Part shown: positions 32,724 to 41,932 of the stretch, one piece after another | Layout: each line of letters starts with the position of its first letter | Numbering within the stretch: the stretch's first letter is position 1 | Source: Syntrophomonas sp. | Lineage (GTDB): Bacteria > Bacillota > Syntrophomonadia > Syntrophomonadales > Syntrophomonadaceae | Length of the DNA: 64,000 bases | Assembly: GCA_016841425.1 (NCBI GenBank) | Contig: JAENZE010000003.1 | Location: 1-64,000 of the forward strand | Reading direction: 5' to 3' | Translations under genes and position numbers: made by a program | Notes under the pieces: generated by a model | The model's database searches: none | What the model saw: only the letters and a program-made list of their open reading frames with translations | Told to the model about the DNA's origin: nothing

Positions 32724-33674
32724 ATGCTAGAGATGGAAAAACCTCGTATTGAGTGTGTTGAAAAAGATGTAGAGAGAAATTATGGTAGGTTTGTCATTGA
32801 GCCGTTGGAAAGAGGATATGGAACTACTCTGGGAAATTCTCTGCGAAGGGTTCTGCTATCATCTTTACCCGGCGCTGCAGTTACCTCAGTAAAAATCGAT
32901 GGGGTATTACATGAATTCTCTACTATTCCCCATGTAGTAGAAGATACTACAGAGATGATACTTAATATTAAGAAATTGGTATTAAAGTATGAGGGGAACG
33001 AACGAAAAATAATTCGGATATCGCAGCAGGGTAAAAAGGAAATAACGGCTGGTGATATCGAACAGGATGCTGAAGTTGATATTTTAAACCCAGATCTGCA
33101 TATAGCCACCCTGGATCATGGTGCCAGTGTAGAAATGGAGATGACAGTCGAAAGAGGCCGAGGCTACGTAACTGCCGATCAACAGTCCATTAAAAACGAA
33201 GATATCGTAGGCCTGGTGCCCATAGATGCCATATTTACTCCGGTTAATCGAGTTAACTATACCATTGATAATGCCCGGGTAGGTAAAAGGACTGATTACG
33301 ACAGCCTGACCCTGGAGGTATGGACCAACGGCAGCATAAGCCCGGAAGAGGCTATCAGTTTATCAGCCCAGATATTGATTGAATACTTAAAGCTATTTAC
33401 CCAGATAGATGATACTTATGCTGAAGTAGAAATACTGGTAGAAAAAGAGGAAGAAAAGAAAGACAAAGTTCTGGAAATGTCTATTGAGGAATTGGAACTG
33501 TCTGTTCGAGCTTCCAATGGTTTGAAGCGAGCAAACATCAATACAGTTGGTGATCTGATTGAGAAAACTCGCGAAGAAATGAGTAAGATAAGAAATCTGG
33601 GGCAGAAATCCCTGGAAGAAATCGAAAGAAAACTTAAAGAATTAGAGCTTGGTTTTAAGAAACCCGAAGATTAG
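32724..33674 (+). CDS. rpoA: DNA-directed RNA polymerase subunit alpha
   Basis: Assembly platform of RNA polymerase and target of activators. 316 residues: the N-terminal domain contains [24 protein letters not shown] and the C-terminal domain [21 protein letters not shown]-type helices ending [19 protein letters not shown] precedes the ATG at 32724. Confidence 0.98.
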   Translation: MLEMEKPRIECVEKDVERNYGRFVIEPLERGYGTTLGNSLRRVLLSSLPGAAVTSVKIDGVLHEFSTIPHVVEDTTEMILNIKKLVLKYEGNERKIIRISQQGKKEITAGDIEQDAEVDILNPDLHIATLDHGASVEMEMTVERGRGYVTADQQSIKNEDIVGLVPIDAIFTPVNRVNYTIDNARVGKRTDYDSLTLEVWTNGSISPEEAISLSAQILIEYLKLFTQIDDTYAEVEILVEKEEEKKDKVLEMSIEELELSVRASNGLKRANINTVGDLIEKTREEMSKIRNLGQKSLEEIERKLKELELGFKKPED

Positions 33675-33689
33675 AAAGGAGGAGACCCG

Positions 33690-34031
33690 GTGAGTTATCG
33701 CAGATTTGGTCTCTTAAGCAGCCATAGAAGATCTATGCTAAGAAATGCAGTTACATCCCTGCTCGAAAAGGAAAAAATAACTACCACCGAAACTCGAGCC
33801 AAGGATATAAGCCGTATAGCTGAAAAAATGATTACCCTGGGGAAAAGAGGCGACTTGCATGCAAGAAGGCAGGTAGATTCTTATGTAATGACTGATGACG
33901 TAGTCCATAAAGTCTTTACTGATCTGGCTTCACGCTTTAGTGAAAGACAGGGAGGCTACACCCGTATAATAAAAATCGGTAATCGTAAAGGCGATGGCGC
34001 TCCTATGGTTATCTTGGAACTGGTAGATTAA
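33690..34031 (+). CDS. rplQ: 50S ribosomal protein L17
   Basis: 113 residues beginning [20 protein letters not shown], with [20 protein letters not shown] and the C-terminal [23 protein letters not shown] start with AAAGGAGG. Last ribosomal gene of the alpha operon. Confidence 0.97.
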   Translation: MSYRRFGLLSSHRRSMLRNAVTSLLEKEKITTTETRAKDISRIAEKMITLGKRGDLHARRQVDSYVMTDDVVHKVFTDLASRFSERQGGYTRIIKIGNRKGDGAPMVILELVD

Positions 34032-34042
34032 TATAATTACTT

Positions 34043-34876
34043 ATGATTACAGTAGAGCAGGTTAGTTTTTCGTACAGTAATGACGATCCCAGGATAATTA
34101 AGGATATAGATCTGGAAATAGCTGAACATGAATTTGTAGCTGTAATCGGCAATAATGGTTCTGGTAAAACTACCCTGGCTAAACTATTAAACGGCCTTTA
34201 TATTCCAGGTGCGGGCAGGATTTTGGTAGATGGATTAGACACCCGGGTACCTGAAAACCGCCTCTTGATAAAGCAGAAGGTAGGAATGTTATTTGCTGAA
34301 GCTGATAAACAGCTCATATCAAGTACGGTGGAAGAAGACGTAGCATTTGGCCCGGAAAACCTGGATCTGACACAAAATGAAATACGAGCCAGAGTTGATA
34401 ATGCTCTAAAACTATTATCAATGGAGGATTTTGCTAAACATCCTCCTTATCTTTTGTCAGGCGGGCAGAAACAAAAAGTGGGGATAGCTGGACTACTGGC
34501 TATGAAGCCATCCTACCTGGTCTTGGACGAACCCGCCTCCATGCTTGATGAAAGAGGTAAAGAGGAAGTGTTTCAGGCCTTATGGCAGCTCAATAAGAAT
34601 GAGGGTATCGCGGTAGTATTAATTACTCACGAATTACCACCGGCACTTAAGGCGGACCGAGTAATATTCATGGAATCAGGGCAGATAAAGACCCAATGCA
34701 TACCAGAACAGATAATGTATAAGCCAGACTTATTAAGGGCTATGCAGATTCAGCCCCTGGATATAAGCACCTTCATAGAAACACTGAATACCGCTCGATC
34801 GGGTCTGCTTCCGATTGAAATTAATGATGTAGATAAGCTGGTGGACGAATTATGCCGATTAAAGCAGAAAATGTAG
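34043..34876 (+). CDS. ecfA1: ECF transporter energy-coupling ATPase EcfA1
   Basis: One of two ABC ATPases of the shared energy-coupling module for vitamin and metal uptake. 277 residues: Walker A GNNGSGKTTLAKLL, signature LSGGQKQKVGIAGLL, Walker B YLVLDEPASMLD and switch histidine in LITHELPP. No strong Shine-Dalgarno precedes the ATG, suggesting coupling to rplQ 11 bases upstream. It overlaps ecfA2 by 25 bases. Substrate-binding S components are not in the window. Confidence 0.94.
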   Translation: MITVEQVSFSYSNDDPRIIKDIDLEIAEHEFVAVIGNNGSGKTTLAKLLNGLYIPGAGRILVDGLDTRVPENRLLIKQKVGMLFAEADKQLISSTVEEDVAFGPENLDLTQNEIRARVDNALKLLSMEDFAKHPPYLLSGGQKQKVGIAGLLAMKPSYLVLDEPASMLDERGKEEVFQALWQLNKNEGIAVVLITHELPPALKADRVIFMESGQIKTQCIPEQIMYKPDLLRAMQIQPLDISTFIETLNTARSGLLPIEINDVDKLVDELCRLKQKM

Positions 34877-35697
34877 TCTATACTTATCAGGCGAAAGCTG
34901 TATATGCCCGGAAGGCCTTACAAGATATTACCTTTCAGATAGATGAAGGTGAAACAGTAGGTATTATTGGAAGAGCGGGTGCCGGAAAGACCACCCTGCT
35001 AAAATTACTCAATGGTCTGCTAAAACCTGATGCAGGACGGTTATTCATTGACGAAATAGACAGCTCAACAATTAAGAAAAATTCAAGCGTGTTGATTAAA
35101 AAAGCCGGTCTGGTATGGCAATTTCCTGAACAACAATTATTCGAAACAACAGTATACAAAGAACTTGTCTTTGGCCTTAAGAGTCAGCACCTGGATTCAG
35201 CGGAACAAAATAAAAGGGTTCGTGAGGCACTGGAGCAAGTTGGATTAGATTACGAACGATTCCATAACCGTCAACCCTCAACTCTAAGTACCGGGGAGAA
35301 AAGGAGATTGTCGATAGCCTGCTTTCTTGTCTTGAAGCCCCGTTATCTTTTACTGGATGAGGCTATGGCAGGATTGGATGCATCAGGTACTGAGCGCCTG
35401 ATAGAACTATTATCCCGACTGAACCGTAAGGATAGGGTTGGTATAATAATAACCGGTCATCACCTGGGGCAGCTCAGCAGGTTGTGTAATAGAATTATGC
35501 TGCTGGAGGAAGGTAGACTCCTTGTGGACAGTCCGACTGCTGAATTGACGGATTATTATAATATATTGATGGAAAGAGGATTCACCCTGCCGGTTCACCA
35601 GGAAGTTCTATACCAGCTCAAGGGCAGAGGCTGGGATATTAATAGCCGGGTCCATGATGCTGAAGAAGCAGTTCAAAGAATACTGAGCAGTCTATAA
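34852..35697 (+). CDS. ecfA2: ECF transporter energy-coupling ATPase EcfA2
   Basis: Second ATPase of the heterodimer, 281 residues: Walker A GRAGAGKTTLLKLL, Q-loop WQFPEQQLFETTVYKE, signature LSTGEKRRLSIACFLVL and Walker B YLLLDEAMAGLD. The LSTGE signature and LDEA differ from the LSGGQ and LDEP of EcfA1, so the two ATP sites are probably asymmetric. The start overlaps ecfA1. Confidence 0.94.
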   Translation: MPIKAENVVYTYQAKAVYARKALQDITFQIDEGETVGIIGRAGAGKTTLLKLLNGLLKPDAGRLFIDEIDSSTIKKNSSVLIKKAGLVWQFPEQQLFETTVYKELVFGLKSQHLDSAEQNKRVREALEQVGLDYERFHNRQPSTLSTGEKRRLSIACFLVLKPRYLLLDEAMAGLDASGTERLIELLSRLNRKDRVGIIITGHHLGQLSRLCNRIMLLEEGRLLVDSPTAELTDYYNILMERGFTLPVHQEVLYQLKGRGWDINSRVHDAEEAVQRILSSL

Positions 35698-35712
35698 TCC
35701 TGGAGGTAAGGT

Positions 35713-36525
35713 ATGACAGAATATATTTCCCTGGGCCAGTACATACCAGTAGAATCTTTCTTGCATCGGCTCGATCCCCGGATCAAAATCTTAAGCACAT
35801 TGATGCTCACCATTGCTTTAATATCGGCTGACACCATGCTGGAATTGGCACTGCTAGCAATAGCTCTTCTGGTGCTTAGCAGTTTGAGCAATATAAAAAT
35901 AGCAGAATATTGGAAGGGTATAACTCCCTTTTTGTTCATAATATTCATCACCGCTGTTATTAAAATATTTCTGGTTAGTGGAAACAGCGTATTAAGTGTC
36001 TGGTTAATAAACATCACTGCAGAAGGTTTGAAGAGTGCCCTGAATCTGTCAATCCGTCTAATATTAATCATATATTCAGCCCAGATACTGCTATTAACAA
36101 CTTCTATCGTATCTCTTACCGACGGATTGGGGTTGCTGTTAAGACCACTGGAATTAATGCGTTTTCCGGTTCATGAACTGGTTATGATCATGACGATAAG
36201 CCTGCGTTTTATTCCGGTTTTATTGAATGAAAGCAGGCGAATAAGGTTGGCTCAGATAAGCAGAGGGATAGACTTTCAAGAAGGATCAATCTGGGAACGC
36301 ACCCAAACCTACTTTGCTATTTTGGTTCCCTTGATAAATGCTTCATTTCAAAAGGCTAACGATTTAGCCGAAGCCATGGAGGCCAGAGGATATACCGCTG
36401 GTAAGAAAAGAAACCGTTTATACGAATTAAATTTATCCCGATCTGATTATATATATTTGTTCATCATAAGTATGCTGTTATCAGGTATTATAATGTATCA
36501 TGCTGTCTATCCTTGCCAGTTTTGA
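35713..36525 (+). CDS. ecfT: ECF transporter transmembrane protein EcfT
   Basis: Membrane scaffold that couples the EcfA pair to S components. 270 residues with about five membrane helices, the N-terminal LDPRIKILSTLMLTIALI and the coupling-helix motifs RLAQISRGIDF and LAEAMEARGYTAG (the two Ala-Arg-Gly type motifs). AGGTAAGG upstream. Confidence 0.94.
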   Translation: MTEYISLGQYIPVESFLHRLDPRIKILSTLMLTIALISADTMLELALLAIALLVLSSLSNIKIAEYWKGITPFLFIIFITAVIKIFLVSGNSVLSVWLINITAEGLKSALNLSIRLILIIYSAQILLLTTSIVSLTDGLGLLLRPLELMRFPVHELVMIMTISLRFIPVLLNESRRIRLAQISRGIDFQEGSIWERTQTYFAILVPLINASFQKANDLAEAMEARGYTAGKKRNRLYELNLSRSDYIYLFIISMLLSGIIMYHAVYPCQF

Positions 36526-36564
36526 TGCAGGATGGCAGTATAGAGGTTTAGCCGGGGAGGACAT

Positions 36565-37302
36565 ATGAAGAGAATAAAAGCTATTCTGGAATACGATGGC
36601 AGCGCCTATCATGGTTTTCAAATCCAGAAGAATGCTGTTACTATACAAGAAAAACTGGAAACCAGCATAGAAAATCTCATTGGAGAAAAAGCCAGTATCA
36701 TAGCAGCTGGCAGAACAGATGCCGGGGTTCATGCTGCCGGTCAGGTCATTGCCTTCGATACCAGTTCCAGTATTCCGCCGGATAAATGGAAGTTTGCACT
36801 TAACAGCATCCTGCCTCCGGATATACGAGTAGTATCCAGCTGCAAGGCCCCAGCAAATTTTCATCCTCGCTTTGATGCAGTAGACAAAAGATATATCTAT
36901 CTGATTCACCGGAAAAATAGCGGTAAGGTTTTCTACAGCAGATATGCCTATTGTGATACTGAAGCACTGGAGGTTAAGCTTATGCAGCAGGCCTGCCGAC
37001 TGCTGCTGGGTCGGCACAATTTCAAATCCTTTTGTGCCAGCGGATCATCGGTTAAGACTTATGATAGGAATATTAAAGAATGTAAATTAGAGGAAAAAGG
37101 ACCCTTTATACGATTGGATATTACTGCTGATGGATTTTTGTACAATATGGTGAGGATAATAGTAGGGACTCTGCTTGAAGTAGGACGGCTTACATACGGG
37201 CCAGAACATATTACTGATATAATACTGGCCCAGGATAGAACTCAAGCCGGACAAACTGCTCCACCTCAGGGTTTATATTTATATTCCGTAAACTATGGTT
37301 AG
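36565..37302 (+). CDS. truA: tRNA pseudouridine synthase A
   Basis: Makes pseudouridine at positions 38-40 in tRNA anticodon arms. 245 residues: EYDGSAYHGFQIQ, catalytic aspartate in AGRTDAGVHAAGQVI, FHPRFDAVDKRYIYLI, and FLYNMVRIIVGTLLEVG. Follows ecfT as in Bacillus. GGGGAGG precedes the ATG. Confidence 0.96.
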   Translation: MKRIKAILEYDGSAYHGFQIQKNAVTIQEKLETSIENLIGEKASIIAAGRTDAGVHAAGQVIAFDTSSSIPPDKWKFALNSILPPDIRVVSSCKAPANFHPRFDAVDKRYIYLIHRKNSGKVFYSRYAYCDTEALEVKLMQQACRLLLGRHNFKSFCASGSSVKTYDRNIKECKLEEKGPFIRLDITADGFLYNMVRIIVGTLLEVGRLTYGPEHITDIILAQDRTQAGQTAPPQGLYLYSVNYG

Positions 37303-37470
37303 GTTTTTTTTACCTGCCGTAAAAGCATGATTCCACTAGAACAGCCGGAGCAGCGTTCTTGAATCGCCTTTCCCTCTGCACTCTACTTGAACACAGATCG
37401 TCTCCAGGCATATAAATGGGTCTTTCACAAATTTTCAGGGAAAGACTGGTCAATAAAAATAGGTAATTTC

Positions 37471-37500
37471 TTGACAAGGGTACTAGAAGTTCGCTATCAT
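37471..37500 (+). promoter_or_regulatory. promoter of rplM-rpsI
   Basis: TTGACA (37471-37476), 18-base spacer, TATCAT (37495-37500). Upstream, between truA and this site, a small hairpin GTCTTTC/GAAAGAC (37430-37446) is visible but nothing else. Confidence 0.75.
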
Positions 37501-37600
37501 TTATAGGTAGTCTATCTATTTCCAGCTGGTTTCTGCCCCGTTGCTAGAGGGTAAATAAGACCGACTATTAATTAATGATAAGTTCAGTATATACAGGAGG
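37501..37600 (+). promoter_or_regulatory. candidate L13 leader
   Basis: About 100 untranslated bases lie between the promoter and the rplM Shine-Dalgarno. Firmicutes rplM transcripts often carry an L13-binding leader. I see possible pairing (GGTAG near 37505 with CTATC) but cannot confirm the consensus by eye, so this rests mainly on position. Confidence 0.35.
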
Positions 37601-37607
37601 GAACAAC

Positions 37608-38042
37608 GTGAAAACATACATGGCCAAACCTGCGGATGTTGACCGCAAATGGTATGTTATAGACGCCAGTGGTCAGACATTGGGAAGAATAAGTTCAGAA
37701 GTGGCCTCCATACTAAGAGGAAAGCATAAACCTACTTATACCCCGCATGTAGACACAGGTGATTTTGTAATAATTATTAACGCAGAACAGGTTAAACTCA
37801 CAGGAGATAAACTTAATCAGAAAATGTATCGGTACCATACCGGTTATCCAGGCGGCTTGAAGGAAATGGATTATAAGACTCTGTTACAGAAGAGACCCGA
37901 AAAAGCAATAGAAACAGCGGTCAAAGGAATGCTTCCACATAATCGGCTGGGCAATAAAATGTATAAAAAGCTCAAGGTATATCGGGGAAGCGAACATCCC
38001 CATCAAGCGCAGAAACCTGAAGTTCGAGAGCTCAGAGGTTAA
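37608..38042 (+). CDS. rplM: 50S ribosomal protein L13
   Basis: Early large-subunit assembly protein. 144 residues: [61 protein letters not shown] and [16 protein letters not shown] fits GTG at 37608 rather than the ATG at 37575. Paired with rpsI. Confidence 0.97.
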   Translation: MKTYMAKPADVDRKWYVIDASGQTLGRISSEVASILRGKHKPTYTPHVDTGDFVIIINAEQVKLTGDKLNQKMYRYHTGYPGGLKEMDYKTLLQKRPEKAIETAVKGMLPHNRLGNKMYKKLKVYRGSEHPHQAQKPEVRELRG

Positions 38043-38055
38043 GGAGGATTAGGAT

Positions 38056-38448
38056 ATGGAAAAGGTACAATATTGGGGAACCGGCAGGAGAAAAGAAGCG
38101 GTTGCCAGAGTCAGATTAATTCCTGGAGAAGGGCGAATCACGATAAATGACAGGGAATTTGAAAATTTTTTTCCTAATAAGACCAGTCGGTTGATAGTTC
38201 AGCAGCCTCTCGGCATGACCGATACAGCAGGAAGATTTGACATAATATGCAGAGTGCATGGTGGAGGCGTAACTGGCCAGGCCGGTGCTGTTCAGTTAGG
38301 TATCGCTCGGGCACTATTAAAAGCTAACCCGGAACTCAAATCCGTACTGCGCAGAGGAGGTTTTCTAACCCGCGATCCGCGCATGAAAGAAAGAAAGAAA
38401 TATGGTTTGCATAAAGCCAGAAAAGCTCCACAGTATTCGAAACGCTAA
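38056..38448 (+). CDS. rpsI: 30S ribosomal protein S9
   Basis: 130 residues: [42 protein letters not shown] and the conserved tail RKAPQYSKR that reaches the P-site tRNA. AAGGAGG precedes the ATG, 13 bases after rplM. Ends the ribosomal superoperon. Confidence 0.97.
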   Translation: MEKVQYWGTGRRKEAVARVRLIPGEGRITINDREFENFFPNKTSRLIVQQPLGMTDTAGRFDIICRVHGGGVTGQAGAVQLGIARALLKANPELKSVLRRGGFLTRDPRMKERKKYGLHKARKAPQYSKR

Positions 38449-38473
38449 ATACCTTTACAAATTCAGATCAGCA

Positions 38474-38503
38474 AAATCCCCTCAAGTATGAGGGGATTTT
38501 TTT
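38474..38503 (+). terminator. terminator after rpsI
   Basis: AAATCCCCTCA (38474-38484), AGTA loop, TGAGGGGATTT (38489-38499), then a T run. Strong intrinsic terminator. Confidence 0.93.
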
Positions 38504-38530
38504 GCGACGGGGGACGGTTCTTGATGTCGC
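38504..38530 (+). repeat. REP-like element, short form
   Basis: GCGAC and GTCGC flank a core GGGGGACGGTTCTTGAT, forming a small hairpin. The core matches the GGGGACGGTCCTT part of the long inverted repeat at 6541, so this is a member of the same dispersed family. Confidence 0.65.
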
Positions 38531-38611
38531 ATTTTCAGCTATGGCTAATAATAATAAAAAAAGTGGCATATATAAGAAGCAGCAGCATTTAGTACGGAGG
38601 TATAAAGACTG

Positions 38612-39352
38612 ATGAGCAGGTGGGTGGTTTTAAGGTCCGGCAGGTGGTCCCAATACCGTACGGCTATCACATTTCTGACAGTATTATGCATAATGGCAGT
38701 TTTAGCAGTGGATACTGGAGAGAAGGAGGTTTTATCCTATGGACTGGCTAACAAAATCATAGTAGTAGATGCCGGTCATGGAGGACCTGACCCGGGCGCG
38801 GTCCGGGGAAAATATGTAGAAAAGGATATTACCCTGCAGGTAAGCAAGAAACTGGGCGATTATTTGAGTCAAGCCGGGGCCTTGGTAATTATGCTCAGGG
38901 AGGATGACCGTGATCTGGCCGAAGACTCCAGCAACTCACGTAAACGTTCTGATTTAAAACGGCGGGTGGAGATAGCCAATGAAGCCGGGGCAGATCTCTA
39001 CATCAGTATCCATACCAATGCTGATCCATGTTCCAGATGGTCCGGAGCCCAGACTTTCTACCACTCGGGCAGTGATCGCAGCAAAGTGACAGCGGTAATT
39101 ATACAGGAGGAACTGACAAGGATACTGGGGAATACTGAACGTAAAGCTAAACCTGGAAGCTACTTCATTCTAAGCCGTACCGAGATGCCGTCAGTGATCG
39201 TAGAAATGGGATTTATTTCTAATCCCCGGGAAGCCCAGCAGCTGAGCGAAGACCAATATCAGTCCAGGCTGGCTTATGCGGTGTTTTCCGGTATTGCCAA
39301 GTCAGAAATTCGGGATTATGATGAAGATATACAAGATTATCCAGGCTGGTAA
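38612..39352 (+). CDS. cwlD: germination-specific N-acetylmuramoyl-L-alanine amidase CwlD
   Basis: Zinc amidase (Amidase_3) that strips peptides from muramic acid so that muramic lactam of the spore cortex can form. 246 residues: an N-terminal membrane anchor (ITFLTVLCIMAVLAVDTG), zinc-ligand region IIVVDAGHGGPDPGAVRGKYVEKDI with His and Glu, ISIHTNAD, and the catalytic Glu in VIVEMGFISNPREAQQL. GGAGGT at 38596-38601 fits ATG 38612. Its position after rpsI is the same as in several clostridia and Bacillus. No clear sporulation promoter was found. Confidence 0.93.
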   Translation: MSRWVVLRSGRWSQYRTAITFLTVLCIMAVLAVDTGEKEVLSYGLANKIIVVDAGHGGPDPGAVRGKYVEKDITLQVSKKLGDYLSQAGALVIMLREDDRDLAEDSSNSRKRSDLKRRVEIANEAGADLYISIHTNADPCSRWSGAQTFYHSGSDRSKVTAVIIQEELTRILGNTERKAKPGSYFILSRTEMPSVIVEMGFISNPREAQQLSEDQYQSRLAYAVFSGIAKSEIRDYDEDIQDYPGW

Positions 39353-39393
39353 ATATAACTCTATAGTAAATAACTATAAGGAGGTTGGCAGCA

Positions 39394-40788
39394 ATGATAA
39401 CCTATACTGCCCTTACCCCGCATCCCCCGTTAATAATACCTTCCGTAGGCGGAGGCAGAATAAGAGAAGTGGCTTCTACTGTCCAGGCCATGGAGTATGT
39501 AGCCCGGGAGCTGGCTGCGGCATCCCCTCAAACTCTAGTGGTCCTTACTCCTCATGGAAACGTTTTTTCCGACTGCATTACTTGTTTAAGCGAATTGGTA
39601 TTATCTGGAGATTTTAAGGCATTTGGCAGCCAGGCAGAAGGAAGCACCTTTAATAATGACCGGGAACTGCTGGTCGAAATTTCCAAGAGGTCCGTAAAAG
39701 AAGGGATCAATTTCATAAACGTGGACATGGAATGTGCTGCCAGCAATCGTTTGAGAGGAGACCTGGACCACGGTGTTCTGGTTCCAATGCATTATTTAGA
39801 ATCGGCTCTGAATTATGAAATTCGCCTCCTGCCAATCAGTACCGGGTTTTTATCAAACCTGGAATTATATACCCTGGGGAAAATCATTCAGCAGTCAGCT
39901 GATGCCCTGGGCAGAAGGGTGGCAGTAATAGCCTCTGGTGATATGTCTCATCGGCTAAAAGATGAAGGACCTTATGATTACCATCCCGATGGACAGGCCT
40001 TTGATTTGAGAGTGAAAGAACTACTAGCGGCAGGTGATGCCAAGGGGATTTTGGAGATTCCAGCTGAGCTTCGGGACAATGCCGGAGAGTGTGGTTATCG
40101 TTCTATAGTTATCATGCTGGGAACTCTGGATGGAATGAAGTTTGAAAGCCAGGTATTCTCTTATGAAGGACCCTTTGGCGTGGGGTATCTGGTGGCTGGA
40201 TTCCGTCCCTTACAGCAATCGCCCTCCTTGTTAGAGGAGCTTAAACAGCAGGAAAAAGAGCGCGTGGCAGCAGGTCGCAGATCTGAGAGTGAACCGGTTA
40301 AATGGGCCAGGATGGTGTTGGAGAGTTACATCCAGGAGGGGAAAATACCGAAACTGCCTCCAGAATTGGATATACTCAGCCAGAAAAAGGCTGGTGTTTT
40401 TGTATCCTTGAAAAAGAATGGACAGCTGAGGGGATGCATAGGAACTATAGCTCCGGTTTATGACAGCCTGGCCCAGGAAATTGCCGCAAATGCCATTAGT
40501 TCAGGAACCAGGGATGCCAGGTTCTTCCCGTTAGAAGCGGGAGAGCTTGAACAGCTTACCTATTCAGTAGACATCCTGGGGGAAGCAGAGGAATGCACCC
40601 GGCAGGATCTGGACCCGGCTAGATATGGGGTCATTGTTAGTACGGTTGGTAAACGCGGATTGCTGCTTCCAGACCTGGAAGGAGTCGATACGGTGGATTA
40701 TCAGCTGCAGATTGCCTTAGAAAAGGGTGGTATATCACCATATGAAAACTATAAAATAGAGCGCTTTGAAGTTAAAAGATATCGATAA
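39394..40788 (+). CDS. amrBA: AmmeMemoRadiSam proteins B and A fused (Memo + AMMECR1)
   Basis: A fusion of two conserved proteins of unknown biochemical role. Residues 1-270 resemble the Memo/class III extradiol dioxygenase fold (TALTPHPPLIIPSVGGG, VVLTPHGNVF, MSHRLKDEGPYDYHPDG with histidines). Residues about 295-464 are AMMECR1, with GVFVSLKKNGQLRGCIGTIAPV and the LRGCIG signature. 464 residues. AAGGAGG fits ATG 39394; the TTG at 39385 is too close. The radical SAM partner follows at 40896, completing the AmmeMemoRadiSam set. Family knowledge: the three are commonly linked in anaerobes, but the substrate is unknown. Confidence 0.9.
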   Translation: MITYTALTPHPPLIIPSVGGGRIREVASTVQAMEYVARELAAASPQTLVVLTPHGNVFSDCITCLSELVLSGDFKAFGSQAEGSTFNNDRELLVEISKRSVKEGINFINVDMECAASNRLRGDLDHGVLVPMHYLESALNYEIRLLPISTGFLSNLELYTLGKIIQQSADALGRRVAVIASGDMSHRLKDEGPYDYHPDGQAFDLRVKELLAAGDAKGILEIPAELRDNAGECGYRSIVIMLGTLDGMKFESQVFSYEGPFGVGYLVAGFRPLQQSPSLLEELKQQEKERVAAGRRSESEPVKWARMVLESYIQEGKIPKLPPELDILSQKKAGVFVSLKKNGQLRGCIGTIAPVYDSLAQEIAANAISSGTRDARFFPLEAGELEQLTYSVDILGEAEECTRQDLDPARYGVIVSTVGKRGLLLPDLEGVDTVDYQLQIALEKGGISPYENYKIERFEVKRYR

Positions 40789-40842
40789 TTAATGTTTATA
40801 CGGTACTATACGGTACTATTAAGGCCGCAATTCTGGTTCGCT

Positions 40843-40875
40843 ATAGGCCCAGATGAAGCCTGAGCTGGGTCCTAT
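40843..40875 (+). other. hairpin before the radical SAM gene
   Basis: ATAGGCCCAG pairs with CTGGGTCCTAT with a single bulged T and a 12-base loop. It sits directly before the amrS ribosome-binding site with no T run. A direct repeat of TACGGTACTA also occurs just upstream (40799-40818). Possible leader structure. Confidence 0.45.
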
Positions 40876-40895
40876 CTACGAGGAGGTTTTTCATA

Positions 40896-41891
40896 ATGCA
40901 GAAGGAAGCCTTGTTTTATGTGAAGTTAGAAGATTCTAGAGTGAGATGTGTGCTGTGTCCCCACCATTGTATTATCAAGCCAGACCATCAGGGCCTATGC
41001 CGCAGCCGCGTTAATAATGATGGGAAACTTATAGCCCATAACTATGCTCAGGTGGCTTCGCTGGCACTCGACCCGATTGAAAAAAAGCCTTTATATCATT
41101 TTTATCCTGGAAAAACCATATTGTCAGCCGGCACTTATGGCTGTAACCTATCCTGCTCTTTCTGCCAGAATCACCTTCTTGCTCACGGTAATCCTGCTAC
41201 GCATACTGTAGAAGCGCAGCATCTGCTGGAGCTGGCCCAGAAAAGCAGGGCCAACTCTTCCATAGGAGTCGCTTTCACTTATAACGAACCATTCATATGG
41301 TATGAATACATAATGGATACCGCGGTACTGTTAAAAGAAAAGGACCTCAAAGTAGTACTGGTTACCAACGGGTATATCGAGACGGAGCCGCTCCAGCAAG
41401 TACTTCCTTACATAGATGCCATGAACATTGATGTTAAAGCTTTTACGGAAGAATTTTATAAAAAACTATGCAAGGGCGGGCTGAGCAAGGTGATGGAAGC
41501 GGTTGAACAAGCGGCTGGGCAGTGCCATGTAGAGATAACCAGCCTTATAATTCCAGGAGAAAATGATAATTTAAATGACCTTAAGCGGATGGCCAGGTGG
41601 ATAGCAGGAATTGATTCCTATATCCCACTGCATTTATCCAGGTATCATCCTGCCTATAAGATGGACCGGGAAGCAACTCCGGCCGGCACGCTTGAACAAG
41701 CCCGGCAGATTGCCAGAGAATATCTGCAACATGTCTTTGTAGGAAATCTTGCTGGACCAGACAATAATACCTATTGTGCAGAATGTGAAGCTCTGCTGAT
41801 TAAAAGAGATGCCTATTACACCGAAATTATTGGATTAGAGCAAGGACACTGTGCTGGTTGTGGGAAAGAGATTACTTACATAGTTACCTGA
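40896..41891 (+). CDS. amrS: AmmeMemoRadiSam system radical SAM enzyme
   Basis: Radical SAM protein related to pyruvate-formate-lyase-activating enzymes (PflA-like, COG1180). 331 residues. The [4Fe-4S] motif CxxxCxxC is at residues 83-90 (TYGCNLSCSFCQN). Extra cysteines precede it (residues 18, 21, 25 and 35) and two CxxC pairs lie at the C terminus (CAEC and CAGC), suggesting more metal or cluster sites. TYNEPFIWYEY is typical of the family. GAGGAGG precedes the ATG. No glycyl-radical partner is adjacent, so an activase role is unlikely; it pairs instead with the upstream amrBA gene. Confidence 0.92.
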   Translation: MQKEALFYVKLEDSRVRCVLCPHHCIIKPDHQGLCRSRVNNDGKLIAHNYAQVASLALDPIEKKPLYHFYPGKTILSAGTYGCNLSCSFCQNHLLAHGNPATHTVEAQHLLELAQKSRANSSIGVAFTYNEPFIWYEYIMDTAVLLKEKDLKVVLVTNGYIETEPLQQVLPYIDAMNIDVKAFTEEFYKKLCKGGLSKVMEAVEQAAGQCHVEITSLIIPGENDNLNDLKRMARWIAGIDSYIPLHLSRYHPAYKMDREATPAGTLEQARQIAREYLQHVFVGNLAGPDNNTYCAECEALLIKRDAYYTEIIGLEQGHCAGCGKEITYIVT

Positions 41892-41932
41892 GTTTGAGAC
41901 CAATCCTTTTGCAGGTGAATTTACCTGAACTT

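Noticed and set aside
34043-36525. ECF transporter genes as a dedicated cobalt or biotin importer
   Set aside because: No substrate-binding S component is linked; position after rplQ is the usual place of the shared module.
38561-38591. sigma-G type promoter before cwlD
   Set aside because: GGCATA and CATTTA are present but 15 bases apart, shorter than the usual 17-18, so the match is not convincing.
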